Source of the DNA: Maribacter algarum (ex Zhang et al. 2020)
GTDB taxonomy: Bacteria > Bacteroidota > Bacteroidia > Flavobacteriales > Flavobacteriaceae
NCBI RefSeq assembly: GCF_005885635.1
Contig: NZ_VATY01000001.1
Span: 2,002,492-2,066,491 of the forward strand
Direction of reading: 5' to 3'
Length of the DNA: 64,000 nucleotides
Below are positions 47,013 through 55,771 of this stretch, one piece after another; positions within the stretch are counted from its first letter, which is position 1; the number at the start of each line of letters is the position of its first letter. Under the pieces are notes generated by a model. The model worked only from the letters and a program-made list of their open reading frames with translations. It had not been told where the DNA came from and did no database searches. A program made the position numbers and the translations under genes.

Positions 47013-48068
47013 ATGTTAGACTATCTAGTTGTGGGTCTTGGGCTTGCCGGAGTATCATTCTGCGAACGGCTTGAGCAAAGTGGCAAAACCTTTAAAGTCA
47101 TTAGCGATACCTCACAGACTTCTTCTATTGTAGCAGGTGGATTGTACAACCCAGTTATTCTAAAACGCTTTACGATGGCCTGGAATGCGAAAGAGCAATT
47201 GGATATGGCTATCCCTTTTTACAAATCTTTAGAAAAGAAGTTGGGCGTAACATTAGATTATCAAGTACCTGTGTTAAGAAGGTTTGCCTCAATCGAAGAA
47301 CAGAATTTGTGGTTTGAAGTTTCTGATAAAATAGGGCTAAGGCATTATTTATCCCCTGAAATACTAAAAAATAAAAACCCGAATATTGACGCCCCCTTCG
47401 GGTTAGGAGAAGTCCTTCATACCGGTAGAATTGACACCAAACTATTGCTTTCTTCCTATAGCAATTTTTTGCTTTCCAAAGATTTGCTCTTTGAAGATAC
47501 TTTTGACCACGCAACTTTACATATTGCTTCAGAAAAAATTTCTTATAAATCAATACAGGCAAAACAGATTGTCTTTGCCGAAGGCTTCGGGCTAAAAAAG
47601 AACCCCTATTTCAGCTACTTGCCCCTTACGAGTACAAAAGGAGAATACCTGACTATTAAAGCTCCCGATTTAAAGGAAACCAATACCATTAAATCATCTA
47701 TCTTTTTAATTCCTTGGAAAGATGATTTATATAGAGTAGGAGCAACCTACAAATGGAAAGACACCACTAACCTCCCTACCGAGGCATCAAAAATCGAGTT
47801 GCTTCAAAAATTGGATGCCTTTTTAAAATGTGATTATCAGATAGTGGGTCAATTGGCGGGAATTCGTCCCACGGTAACCGACAGAAGACCTTTGGTGGGA
47901 AAGCATCCCAAGTATGAAAACTTGTACGTTTTAAACGGATTTGGTTCAAGAGGAGTTATGATTGCTCCCTTTGCTTCCGATCATCTATTGAACTTGATTG
48001 AAAAAGGAAAAGCTGTTTATCCAGAAATGGATATATACCGTTTTACGAAGAAACACTTTAAGAACTAG
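47013..48068 (+). CDS. FAD-dependent oxidoreductase, DAO superfamily
   Basis: A 351-residue flavoprotein. The dinucleotide-binding motif VGLGLAGVS starts at residue 7, so translation must begin at this ATG. Later blocks VAGGLYNPV, STKGEYLTI and GIRPTVTDRRPLVG followed by LNGFGSRGVMIAPF are typical of D-amino-acid-oxidase/MnmC-like members. No signal peptide; cytoplasmic or peripheral. Substrate unknown; glycine/D-amino acid oxidation is a family guess only. It follows the gldN terminator, with a -7 box directly before it. Its last 11 bases overlap the convergent DUF983 gene. Confidence 0.85.
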   Translation: MLDYLVVGLGLAGVSFCERLEQSGKTFKVISDTSQTSSIVAGGLYNPVILKRFTMAWNAKEQLDMAIPFYKSLEKKLGVTLDYQVPVLRRFASIEEQNLWFEVSDKIGLRHYLSPEILKNKNPNIDAPFGLGEVLHTGRIDTKLLLSSYSNFLLSKDLLFEDTFDHATLHIASEKISYKSIQAKQIVFAEGFGLKKNPYFSYLPLTSTKGEYLTIKAPDLKETNTIKSSIFLIPWKDDLYRVGATYKWKDTTNLPTEASKIELLQKLDAFLKCDYQIVGQLAGIRPTVTDRRPLVGKHPKYENLYVLNGFGSRGVMIAPFASDHLLNLIEKGKAVYPEMDIYRFTKKHFKN

Positions 48069-48447
48069 CTTGAGCAGCTTCAGAATCGTATTTGAAAAAA
48101 AAGTTTATCCAAATATTTCGTGATAATCTGATGATTACTGGCATAAAGCCGACCATGGTGGCTGTAATGGCAATGAAAGTAGTAATTAAATCAGCTCCCA
48201 AAAGTAACTTTGAAATTACAAAGGCAGCAACAGCAAAAGCAATTCCCACTCCATAACTGACATACATTGCACCATAAAAAAAGGAAGGCTCAATTTTATA
48301 CTTCGTATTGCAATTCGAACAACGCTGGTGCATCTTGAATAAATGTCCTGGCTTGTATGGGTTTTTATTCACATACATACTCTCTTGATGACATTTAGGG
48401 CAACTTCCTGTTAAAATGCTGTATAGTTTGTTTCCTTTTTTTAACAT
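48058..48447 (-). CDS. DUF983 family membrane protein with two zinc-ribbon-like CxxC pairs
   Basis: A 129-residue protein. The N-terminal half has CPKC and CSNC pairs (about residues 15-18 and 42-45), forming a likely zinc ribbon. The C-terminal half has two hydrophobic helices (about 60-80 and 88-110). DUF983 proteins are short membrane proteins of unknown function, widespread in Bacteroidota and alphaproteobacteria. A -7 box on the minus strand (TACTTTTG at 48464-48471) lies 16 bases upstream and overlaps the divergent ABC-F promoter. The 3' end overlaps the oxidoreductase gene. Confidence 0.88.
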   Translation of the reverse strand: MLKKGNKLYSILTGSCPKCHQESMYVNKNPYKPGHLFKMHQRCSNCNTKYKIEPSFFYGAMYVSYGVGIAFAVAAFVISKLLLGADLITTFIAITATMVGFMPVIIRLSRNIWINFFFKYDSEAAQASS

Positions 48448-48457
48448 TTGCAGAATC

Positions 48458-48489
48458 TTTGTACAAAAGTACAGGTTCGCCTACTTTTT
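48458..48489 (+). promoter_or_regulatory. Promoter candidate of the ABC-F gene
   Basis: TTTG (48458-48461), 20 bases, then TACTTTTT (48482-48489), one mismatch to TAnnTTTG, 23 bases before the ATG. It overlaps the opposing -7 box of the DUF983 gene. Confidence 0.42.
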
Positions 48490-48512
48490 TAATGTAACAA
48501 TCATCACAAAAA

Positions 48513-50426
48513 ATGCTTAATATCCATAACCTTTCCGTGTCTTTTGGAGGAGAATATTTATTCGAGGAGATATCGTTCCGATTGAATGGCGGTGATCGTG
48601 TCGGACTTATCGGAAAAAATGGGGCTGGAAAGTCAACCTTGTTGAAGTTGTTGGTAGGGGATATGCAGTATGATACAGGTACCATAGCTAAAGAAAAAGA
48701 TATAAAGATTGGCTTTCTACGGCAAGATATCGACTTTGAACAAGGGCGCACGGTTTTAGAGGAATCATATCAGGCATTTGTGGAAATCAAAGCCCTTGAG
48801 CTAAGATTAGATGAAATCAATCATCAGCTTGCAGAACGAACCGATTATGAAAGCGAAAGCTACAATCAACTTATTATCGATTTAAGCGATATTACGCATC
48901 ACTATGAAATTTTAGGGGGATATAACTATCAAGGAGAAACCGAAAAGATACTTCAAGGTTTGGGTTTTAAGCGTGAAGATTTCGATAAAAAAACCGAAAC
49001 CTTTTCTGGAGGTTGGCGTATGCGGATTGAATTGGCAAAACTGCTTTTACAAAGCAATGATGTTTTGCTCCTTGATGAGCCTACGAATCACCTGGACATT
49101 GAATCAATTATATGGTTAGAAAATTTTCTAAAAGGATATGCTGGCGCTGTGGTAATTGTTTCGCACGATAAAATGTTTTTAGACAATGTAACTAATCGAA
49201 CCATCGAGATTTCGCTCGGACGTATTTATGATTACAACAAACCGTATTCAAAATATTTGGTGCTTAGAAATGAGATGAAACAACAGCAATTAAGTGCGCA
49301 GAAGAATCAGGAAAAAGAGATTCAACAAGCAGAGCGTTTGATTGAAAAATTTCGAGCGAAATCAACAAAAGCCTCAATGGCGCAGTCGTTGATTAAGAAG
49401 CTTGACAAAATTGAGCGTATCGAGGTCGATGAAGATGATAATAGCGTAATGAATGTACGCTTTCCGATTTCAATTACACCGGGTAAGGTAGTAACTGAAA
49501 TTGAGAATCTTTCAAAAAGTTATGGTGACAATCATGTTTTAAAGAATATTAATCTTTTACTTGAACGTGATAGTAAGACGGCTTTTGTAGGTCAGAACGG
49601 ACAAGGAAAGTCGACATTGGCCAAAATTATGGTTGGAGAATTGGAACATGAAGGAAAAGTAAAACTAGGTCACAATGTTCAAATTGGATATTTTGCCCAA
49701 AATCAAGCGGAGTATTTAGATGGGAGCAAAACCGTCCATGATACTATGCTTGATGCTGCTAACGAAAAGAACAGAAGTAAAGTGAGAGACATTTTGGGCT
49801 CCTTTCTTTTTAGGGGTGACGATGTGGACAAATTTGTTAAAGTATTATCTGGTGGCGAGCGAAATAGGTTAGCCTTGGCAAAAATGCTATTGCAGCCATT
49901 TAATGTTCTTGTGATGGATGAACCTACCAACCACTTAGACATTAAATCTAAAAATGTTCTAAAGCAGGCGCTTCAAAACTTTGAGGGTACTTTAATACTA
50001 GTATCCCACGATAGAGATTTCCTTCAAGGGCTTACCAATAAAGTTTATGAATTTAAGGATAGAAAGATTAAAGAGTATTTAGGCGATATTGATTACTATT
50101 TGGACCAGCGTAAAGTTGAGGATTTTAGAGCCATTGAAAAAAAACAACACATGCCTAAAGTCAAAGAGAAGCCCAAAAGTGGACAACAAAGCTTTGAGGA
50201 TCAGAAAAAGCTAAAATCCCTCAAAAATAAATTGAGTACCGTTGAAAGCAATATCTCAGCCCTTGAAAAGGAAATCGCGGTAATAGACCATGAACTGCTT
50301 ATGGACTATGATGCGACTATCGCAAAAGCCAATTTTTTTGAAGAGTACCAAAAAAAGAAAGCTAATCTTGAAGAGCTTATGAAAAGGTGGGAAAAGCTCA
50401 CATTAGATTTAGAAAACGTATCTTAA
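48513..50426 (+). CDS. ABC-F family ribosome-associated ATPase
   Basis: A 637-residue cytoplasmic protein with two ABC domains and no membrane part. First domain: Walker A GKNGAGKST (about 38-46), signature FSGGW, Walker B LLLDEPTNHLD. Linker: QQQLSAQKNQEKEIQQA-type helical arm (about 245-300). Second domain: GQNGQGKST, LSGGERN, VMDEPTNHLD. The C-terminal coiled-coil (about 560-637) resembles Uup/EttA-like translation factors. It probably resolves stalled or incompletely assembled ribosomes or gives antibiotic resistance; the subfamily cannot be fixed by eye. Confidence 0.94.
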   Translation: MLNIHNLSVSFGGEYLFEEISFRLNGGDRVGLIGKNGAGKSTLLKLLVGDMQYDTGTIAKEKDIKIGFLRQDIDFEQGRTVLEESYQAFVEIKALELRLDEINHQLAERTDYESESYNQLIIDLSDITHHYEILGGYNYQGETEKILQGLGFKREDFDKKTETFSGGWRMRIELAKLLLQSNDVLLLDEPTNHLDIESIIWLENFLKGYAGAVVIVSHDKMFLDNVTNRTIEISLGRIYDYNKPYSKYLVLRNEMKQQQLSAQKNQEKEIQQAERLIEKFRAKSTKASMAQSLIKKLDKIERIEVDEDDNSVMNVRFPISITPGKVVTEIENLSKSYGDNHVLKNINLLLERDSKTAFVGQNGQGKSTLAKIMVGELEHEGKVKLGHNVQIGYFAQNQAEYLDGSKTVHDTMLDAANEKNRSKVRDILGSFLFRGDDVDKFVKVLSGGERNRLALAKMLLQPFNVLVMDEPTNHLDIKSKNVLKQALQNFEGTLILVSHDRDFLQGLTNKVYEFKDRKIKEYLGDIDYYLDQRKVEDFRAIEKKQHMPKVKEKPKSGQQSFEDQKKLKSLKNKLSTVESNISALEKEIAVIDHELLMDYDATIAKANFFEEYQKKKANLEELMKRWEKLTLDLENVS

Positions 50427-50595
50427 AAGAAGATTTTAAAAAGTAGCTTAATTCTTACAACACTTTTTTAGCATTTCACAACAAAAAACATATTTGGAGG
50501 TGTAATTGGTCGATATCTTTTGCACTATATCTTATTATTCACGTTTATTTGTAGGGTAATTCTTATATAATATTTTATAATACGAAATCAGATTA

Positions 50596-51492
50596 ATGAA
50601 AAAACACCTGTACATATTAGTATTCCTTATTTCATATAGCAGCGTATTTGCCAAAATTCCTGAAACGGAAAAAATGGCTTTGATAGACCTTTATACAAGT
50701 ACTAAAGGCAATGACTGGATAAGTTCTTGGGATTTATCCAAAGACGTTTCCACATGGCAAGGTGTTGAAATAAAAGGGAACAGAGTAGTTTCTATCAACT
50801 TGATGAATAACAATTTGATAGGAATTCTACCAGAATCAATAGGGGAGTTGAAAAATCTTCAAGCTCTCAATCTTGCTTTCAATACAATCCATGGGAAGCT
50901 CCCTAAAAGTATTGTGCAACTTAAAGATTTAGCGGTGCTACGCTTAGGCAAAAACAAAGTCTCTGGAAGTATTCCCCATGAAATAGGAAATTTAAAGAAG
51001 TTGGTTGTTCTTGACCTTTTTGCAAACAAAGTTTCCGGAATTCTCCCGAAAAGTCTTGGTAAGCTAAAGAAGTTAAAGGTTATTTCAATTTCCGATAATA
51101 ACATTACAGGTCGTATTCCTGAAAACATTGGAAACTTAAAGAACTTAGAGCGATTCGAAATAGCAGACAATAATATTTATGGAAATGTGCCAGAACAGAT
51201 AGGTTCGCTCTCAAATTTAAAAATGTTGGTACTTTCTGAGAACAGACTTTCAGGAGAATTTCCCTCACTTGTTTTCTCACTGCCCAACCTAAAGGTGTTG
51301 CAATTGCAGCGGAATGGTTTTGACCAAACTCATTTAAAAAACAGTATTCCGGTTGATTCGGATTTGGCATTATTCGACTTCGATAATGGGACTAATAAGT
51401 TTGAAAGAAAAGATTTTAAGGATATCTATAGCAGAAAAGATACAAGAACAGTGGATACCAAGTTCGACGAAGACGATAACGACAATAAGTAA
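50596..51492 (+). CDS. Secreted leucine-rich-repeat protein, paralogue 1 of 3
   Basis: A 298-residue exported protein with a signal peptide (residues 1-19, ending VFA). An LRR N-terminal cap of plant type (ALIDLYTSTKGNDWISSW, then WQGVEI) precedes about eight 24-residue repeats of LxxLxLxxNxxxGxIPxxIGxLxN form (about 65-255). The tail ends RTVDTKFDEDDNDNK, shared in form with its two neighbours. LRR proteins of this type bind proteins or glycans outside the cell. No type IX sorting domain is seen. Its stop is one base before the ATG of the next paralogue. Confidence 0.85.
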   Translation: MKKHLYILVFLISYSSVFAKIPETEKMALIDLYTSTKGNDWISSWDLSKDVSTWQGVEIKGNRVVSINLMNNNLIGILPESIGELKNLQALNLAFNTIHGKLPKSIVQLKDLAVLRLGKNKVSGSIPHEIGNLKKLVVLDLFANKVSGILPKSLGKLKKLKVISISDNNITGRIPENIGNLKNLERFEIADNNIYGNVPEQIGSLSNLKMLVLSENRLSGEFPSLVFSLPNLKVLQLQRNGFDQTHLKNSIPVDSDLALFDFDNGTNKFERKDFKDIYSRKDTRTVDTKFDEDDNDNK

Positions 51493-51493
51493 A

Positions 51494-52402
51494 ATGAGTT
51501 CTAAAACTTTACATATAACCCGTATTGTACTAGTGTTAGCGGTTTTTTTACCCACTTTCAATCTTACATATGCCCAAATTTCTGAACAAGAGAAACGGGC
51601 CTTGCTTGACCTTTATGAGCAAACGGATGGTGAAAATTGGAAAAATTCATGGAATCTAGAGGAAAGTGTTTTGAACTGGGAGGGTGTCAAAATAAAAGAA
51701 GGTACAGTGGTAGTAATTGATTTATTCAATAACAATCTTGTTGGGGTTTTGCCCGAAAGTATTGGAGAATTTAAAAACCTTACGCATCTCAACGTTGCTT
51801 TCAACGGCATTACAGGTGAACTACCAAAGCAGTTGATTCAAATAACTGCGTTGAGAGTCTTAAAATTAGAAATGAATAGGATAAAAGGCGAATTACCGGA
51901 GACAATAGGGCAGTTGGAGAAATTAGAAGAGCTTACAGCATTTAATAACTTCTTGACAGGGCATATTCCTGAGGGTTTGGGAAGTCTTAAAAACTTGAAA
52001 GTTTTGAATCTATCAAGTAACAATTTAAAAGGTCAAATCCCCAATTCTCTGGGAAGTTTGAGCAAGTTGGAAAGTTTAGGGCTTTTTGAAAACGCATTGG
52101 AAGGAACGATTCCTTCAGAAATGGGTAAGCTCTCAAATCTAAAAGAGCTGGTATTGGCCAATAATCGATTGGGCGGGGCAATTCCCATTGAATTTGGCCA
52201 ACTAGCTAGTCTAAGAATATTACAGATTCAGAATAACAGATTTGAGTCGTTTAACGGTTTGAGACAGATGAATGTAGAAAAGCTTCTAGCCTTTGATCAT
52301 GATGCAGGTAATGATTTTAATTTTGAATTTGACAACCCGAATAAGGATAAAATTCGAATGGCGGATACAAAATTCGAGGATGACGATATTGACAATAAGT
52401 AA
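51494..52402 (+). CDS. Secreted leucine-rich-repeat protein, paralogue 2 of 3
   Basis: Start at 51494, directly after the previous stop; the frame is open 141 bases further upstream but that part is antisense-like overlap and lacks a signal. The 302-residue product has a signal peptide (about residues 1-28, ending TYAQ), the cap ALLDLYEQTDGENWKNSW/WEGVKI and about eight plant-type repeats (e.g. NNLVGVLPESIGEFKNL). The C-terminus is RMADTKFEDDDIDNK. Duplicate of its neighbours; likely co-transcribed with paralogue 1. Function unknown beyond binding. Confidence 0.85.
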   Translation: MSSKTLHITRIVLVLAVFLPTFNLTYAQISEQEKRALLDLYEQTDGENWKNSWNLEESVLNWEGVKIKEGTVVVIDLFNNNLVGVLPESIGEFKNLTHLNVAFNGITGELPKQLIQITALRVLKLEMNRIKGELPETIGQLEKLEELTAFNNFLTGHIPEGLGSLKNLKVLNLSSNNLKGQIPNSLGSLSKLESLGLFENALEGTIPSEMGKLSNLKELVLANNRLGGAIPIEFGQLASLRILQIQNNRFESFNGLRQMNVEKLLAFDHDAGNDFNFEFDNPNKDKIRMADTKFEDDDIDNK

Positions 52403-52640
52403 GGAGGATTAGTAGTTCTTTTTTCTAGTTAGTAGTTTGGTTTTAGGGGGTGTGAGAGCATCCCCTAATTGGGTTAATAAGGTTTTTTGTAAAAAATCGT
52501 AGGAAATTATCAGAAAATGCGAAATCATACGTTAGGTAAATACCAAGTGTATGACATGTCCCCCTGAATATACTTGAATTTTTCGAAAAATCATACTCTT
52601 TGTTAATGGGAGACTTGTGTGAATGATAATTAGTAGCCGT

Positions 52641-53549
52641 ATGAAACGAATCCTATTCTGCTTTAACTTCCTCTTGTTTATTCTTTCTTTTTCTTCAGCA
52701 AATGCCCAAATTTCCAAAAGTGAAATTCAGGCCTTGACAGATTTGTACAATTCAACTTCTGGCGATGAGTGGACCTTTTCCTGGGATTTAAATACAACTC
52801 CAGATAGTTGGCATGGCGTTACAATTATGAATAATCATGTTGTTGCATTGAATTTGCATAAAAATAACCTTCAAGGGACCATTCCAGAGAGTATCAAAGA
52901 ACTAAAAGAAATAGAAGTTTTAAACTTAGCTTTTAACAAGTTAACAGGGGAGTTACCTTTAGAAGTTGTTAAACTTGGGGAGCTGAAGGTATTGAAACTT
53001 GAAATGAATCGATTGAAGGGTACAATACCAAAATTGATAGGAAGCTTATCTAACTTACAAGAATTGGTTCTTTTTAATAATATGTTTGAAGGTTCAATTC
53101 CCGAGAGTATTGGGGAAGCGAAGAATTTAGAAGTTTTAAACCTGTCAAGTAATTTTTTAAAGGGGAATATGCCGATTACAATGGAAAATCTAACTAAACT
53201 AAAAAGCCTTGAACTTTTTGGAAACAAACTTAATGGTACAATAGAAGTTGATCTTGGAAAATTAAAACAGCTTTCCCACCTTGTTCTGGCATATAACAAT
53301 TTTGAAGGTGCCGCTCCGGAAGGATTAGAAAAGCTTGAGGGTCTTGAATTTGTACAACTTCAAGGAAATAAATTCAACTCTTATGAGAATTTACAAGAGC
53401 TAAAAATGGACGCCTTAGCAACTTTTGATAGTGATAACATAAGTTTAAATACAAAATACAACCCAACAAGGTCAAATGCCAAGGGAGTCAAATCAAGGGA
53501 GACAAAAGAAACCAGAATGGCGGATACTAAATTTGAAAAAGAGAATTGA
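52641..53549 (+). CDS. Secreted leucine-rich-repeat protein, paralogue 3 of 3
   Basis: Start set at 52641 (MKRILFCF); an ATG 18 bases upstream is possible. The 302-residue product has a signal peptide ending NAQ (about residue 23), the cap ALTDLYNSTSGDEWTFSW/WHGVTI, eight or so LRRs (NNLQGTIPESIKELKEI and following), and a tail with RMADTKFEKEN. It lies about 240 bases after paralogue 2, with its own possible leader, and ends at a perfect terminator. The tail is longer and more basic before the conserved end. Confidence 0.84.
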   Translation: MKRILFCFNFLLFILSFSSANAQISKSEIQALTDLYNSTSGDEWTFSWDLNTTPDSWHGVTIMNNHVVALNLHKNNLQGTIPESIKELKEIEVLNLAFNKLTGELPLEVVKLGELKVLKLEMNRLKGTIPKLIGSLSNLQELVLFNNMFEGSIPESIGEAKNLEVLNLSSNFLKGNMPITMENLTKLKSLELFGNKLNGTIEVDLGKLKQLSHLVLAYNNFEGAAPEGLEKLEGLEFVQLQGNKFNSYENLQELKMDALATFDSDNISLNTKYNPTRSNAKGVKSRETKETRMADTKFEKEN

Positions 53550-53566
53550 TTATTATAACAACTCTG

Positions 53567-53603
53567 AATAAAAAAGGAAGCATGAAATGCTTCCTTTTTT
53601 ATT
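53567..53603 (+). terminator. Terminator of the LRR gene group
   Basis: A perfect 17-base-pair hairpin (53567-53583 with 53587-53603, loop GAA) runs into TTTTTTATTTTC. The ATG at 53587 that opens the next frame lies in its right arm and is not a real start. Confidence 0.9.
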
Positions 53604-53615
53604 TTCTATTAATCT

Positions 53616-53623
53616 TAACTTTG
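53616..53623 (+). promoter_or_regulatory. -7 box upstream of CPXCG gene
   Basis: TAACTTTG matches the -7 consensus and puts the transcript start near 53629, downstream of the in-frame ATG at 53626. This favours the ATG at 53659. Confidence 0.42.
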
Positions 53624-53658
53624 TGATGGTCAAAAATTGTTTTCAAACCATTCCGAAT

Positions 53659-53841
53659 ATGTATGAACATTTTTTTCAATGTCCTTATTGTTGGGAAGAA
53701 ATATCTATGCTTCTAGATCCTTCAGTAGTTAGACAGATATATGTTGAGGATTGCGAAGTGTGCTGTAACCCCATACAAATAACTCCAGAATTTCAAGAAA
53801 ATGAGTTAATTGCTTTTGATGCTTCTGATATTGAACAATAG
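53659..53841 (+). CDS. CPXCG-motif cysteine-rich small protein
   Basis: A 60-residue protein, too short for many gene finders. It has the family motif CPYC (residues 8-11, CPxC) and a second set, CEVCC (residues 32-36), which together look like a zinc ribbon; CNPI follows. Start chosen at 53659, since the longer frame begins inside the upstream terminator and the promoter box sits between. The family is small, soluble and of unknown function; it may bind nucleic acid or act as a zinc-dependent adaptor. Convergent with the DUF2807 gene. Confidence 0.8.
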   Translation: MYEHFFQCPYCWEEISMLLDPSVVRQIYVEDCEVCCNPIQITPEFQENELIAFDASDIEQ

Positions 53842-53871
53842 ATTAGTAATTATTTCTAAAAGGATACCCAC

Positions 53872-54561
53872 TTAATCCATTACCCTAATTTTACCGCCAA
53901 AGACTTTATCGCGTTCTAAATCTTTTGGATTTCCATAAATATAAATAGAACCTCCAGCTCTGACTTTAGCATTCATTTTATCAGAAGCATGAACGCTAGC
54001 GCTTCCACCAGCTTGAACGGTTACCTTGGTTTCAATGGTCTTTAATTTATCATTGTAGACTTTACCACCAGAGTTGGCAATCGCCTCTTGTATGGTAGCC
54101 TTGCCTGTTAAGGTGATTTCCGCTCCTGAAGTTGATTTGACCTCTAGGTTATCGATATCTACATTAAGGTCAATTGTTCCGCCTTCCTGTGCGGCAATTT
54201 TAACTTCATCTCCTTTTGCGGTATCTTCTGAAGAAATTTTTGCACCTTCATTGGCATCAATAAAGGTGAGTGTTTCTGAGTGATATACTTTTACGGTTAC
54301 ATTTCCTCCATCCATTTGATTATCAAATTCCATCTTCACTTTTAAGGTTCCATCTTTTAATGAAATATTGACTTCATCTTGGTCGTCTCCTGTAATCACT
54401 ACTTTGTTTTTATCGCTTTTTATAAGAATTGTTTTGATACGGTCAAAAGCTTTTATTTCGTTAAACGAATCTAATTCTTTGACGATTTCTCGTTGAGCAA
54501 ATGCATTAAAAGCTACTAATAAGAAGACTAAGGTTGTAACAGTATTTTTCATTGTTTTCAT
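53872..54561 (-). CDS. Head-GIN domain (DUF2807) exported protein
   Basis: A 229-residue protein with a signal peptide (residues 1-23, ending AFAQ). A DUF2807 beta-helix-like domain covers the rest: FNEIKAFDRIKTILIKSD near the start, repeated VKVYHSETL/SGAEITLTGKA/AGGSASVHASD steps, and the terminal YGNPKDLERDKVFGGKI. The family is often annotated as a putative adhesin. It is probably secreted to the periplasm or surface; no sorting domain is evident. It is a single minus-strand gene among plus-strand neighbours. Confidence 0.87.
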   Translation of the reverse strand: MKTMKNTVTTLVFLLVAFNAFAQREIVKELDSFNEIKAFDRIKTILIKSDKNKVVITGDDQDEVNISLKDGTLKVKMEFDNQMDGGNVTVKVYHSETLTFIDANEGAKISSEDTAKGDEVKIAAQEGGTIDLNVDIDNLEVKSTSGAEITLTGKATIQEAIANSGGKVYNDKLKTIETKVTVQAGGSASVHASDKMNAKVRAGGSIYIYGNPKDLERDKVFGGKIRVMD

Positions 54562-54711
54562 TTTTGTGTTCTTGTATTGATTTCAAGATAATATCATGAA
54601 GTACATCAAATTTAAGATATTTTGATATAAATCTTGAGTTCTCAATAGTTTACGGAAGTGAATTGAAAGCTTTAGCTTATTTTTTAATATTTTTAGAAAA
54701 CTAGTATTCCA

Positions 54712-55758
54712 ATGATGAATTTGAAAAGAACCAATATTCACAAAATGGCCTTCTTCGTATTGGCACTTTTGCTTGTCTCATGTAAATCCAAACAGAAAGT
54801 TGTCGGAACTTCTGATTCTGCTAAAAATCCTCTGGAAAAAAATGTTGTTGCCAAGATAAAAGTACAGGAAAGTTATACCGAAACAGTTCCAGCAACCGAG
54901 GTTTCTTTTGATATGATTGAAATTCCTAAGGGAACTTTTTTAATGGGAAGTCCTGCGACAGAAGCGGAAAGGAAGACAGATGAAGGTCCACAACGAGAGG
55001 TGTCTGTAGATGCTTTTTATATGGGAAAGTATGAAGTTACCTGGGATGTCTTTGAGCTTTTTTTCAAACAGAACAAAGAATTGTTCGTAAAGTTAGATGA
55101 TGACCGAACCATGAAGATAGATGCCATAACCAGACCAAGCCCACCTTACGAAGATCCTTCATATGGAATGGGTAAAGAGGGTTTTCCAGCGGTAAGTATG
55201 TCAGCCTATTCAGCGTTGGTATTCTGCAAATGGTTGAGTACCGTAACAGGAAAGTTCTATCGCTTGCCAACAGAAGCTGAGTGGGAGTATGCGGCAAGGG
55301 CTGGCAGTACGACTGCCTATAGTTTTGGAGATATTGCTGCTCTTGATGAGCATGCCGTGCACTATAAAAATTCAAATGGAGTATACGCCAAAGTAGGAAC
55401 GAAAAAACCAAATGCATGGGGCTTATATGATATGCATGGGAATGCTGCGGAATGGACATTAGACGAATATAAAACCGAGGCATACACCACGTTGGAATCG
55501 AGTAACCCTTGGGTGACTCCGACAGTAATTCACCCTAGAGTATATCGAGGGGGTTCTTGGGATGATGATGCCAAAACGCTTCGTTCAGCGGCGAGATCGG
55601 CATCAAGCATGAAATTGCAAAAAAGAGACCCACAGATTCCGAAGAGTTTTTGGTGGTTTACCGATTCGAATTTTGTTGGCTTCCGTTTGATGAGCCCCAA
55701 AGTTCAGCCGTCTAAAGAAGAGCAGAAAAAATTCTGGCAGACCGTCTTGGATGAATAA
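54712..55758 (+). CDS. FGE/SUMF1-domain lipoprotein (GldK-like fold, not GldK)
   Basis: A 348-residue lipoprotein (lipobox LVSC, Cys near residue 23) with an FGE-sulfatase domain (about 65-335). Blocks are IPKGTFLMGSPATE, SVDAFYMGKYEVTWDVF, RLPTEAEWEYAARAGS, GLYDMHGNAAEWT and VYRGGSWDDD. It shares the fold with GldK in this window but is a separate branch, close to planctomycete-type secreted FGE proteins. Cysteine pairs needed for oxidase activity are not evident, so a binding or unknown role is likely. The gene is followed 13 bases later by a YceI gene. Confidence 0.87.
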   Translation: MMNLKRTNIHKMAFFVLALLLVSCKSKQKVVGTSDSAKNPLEKNVVAKIKVQESYTETVPATEVSFDMIEIPKGTFLMGSPATEAERKTDEGPQREVSVDAFYMGKYEVTWDVFELFFKQNKELFVKLDDDRTMKIDAITRPSPPYEDPSYGMGKEGFPAVSMSAYSALVFCKWLSTVTGKFYRLPTEAEWEYAARAGSTTAYSFGDIAALDEHAVHYKNSNGVYAKVGTKKPNAWGLYDMHGNAAEWTLDEYKTEAYTTLESSNPWVTPTVIHPRVYRGGSWDDDAKTLRSAARSASSMKLQKRDPQIPKSFWWFTDSNFVGFRLMSPKVQPSKEEQKKFWQTVLDE

Positions 55759-55771
55759 AAGATTAGACACA

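Noticed and set aside
48395..48751. 118-codon minus-strand ORF at the start of the ABC-F gene
   Set aside because: Antisense to the well-supported Walker A region of the ABC-F gene and overlapping the DUF983 gene; composition is shadow-like.
51353..51493. N-terminal extension of LRR paralogue 2
   Set aside because: It overlaps paralogue 1 in another frame and has no signal peptide; the ATG at 51494 gives one.
53587..53658. Longer start for the CPXCG protein
   Set aside because: The ATG at 53587 lies in a terminator arm and the one at 53626 lies at or before the predicted transcript start.
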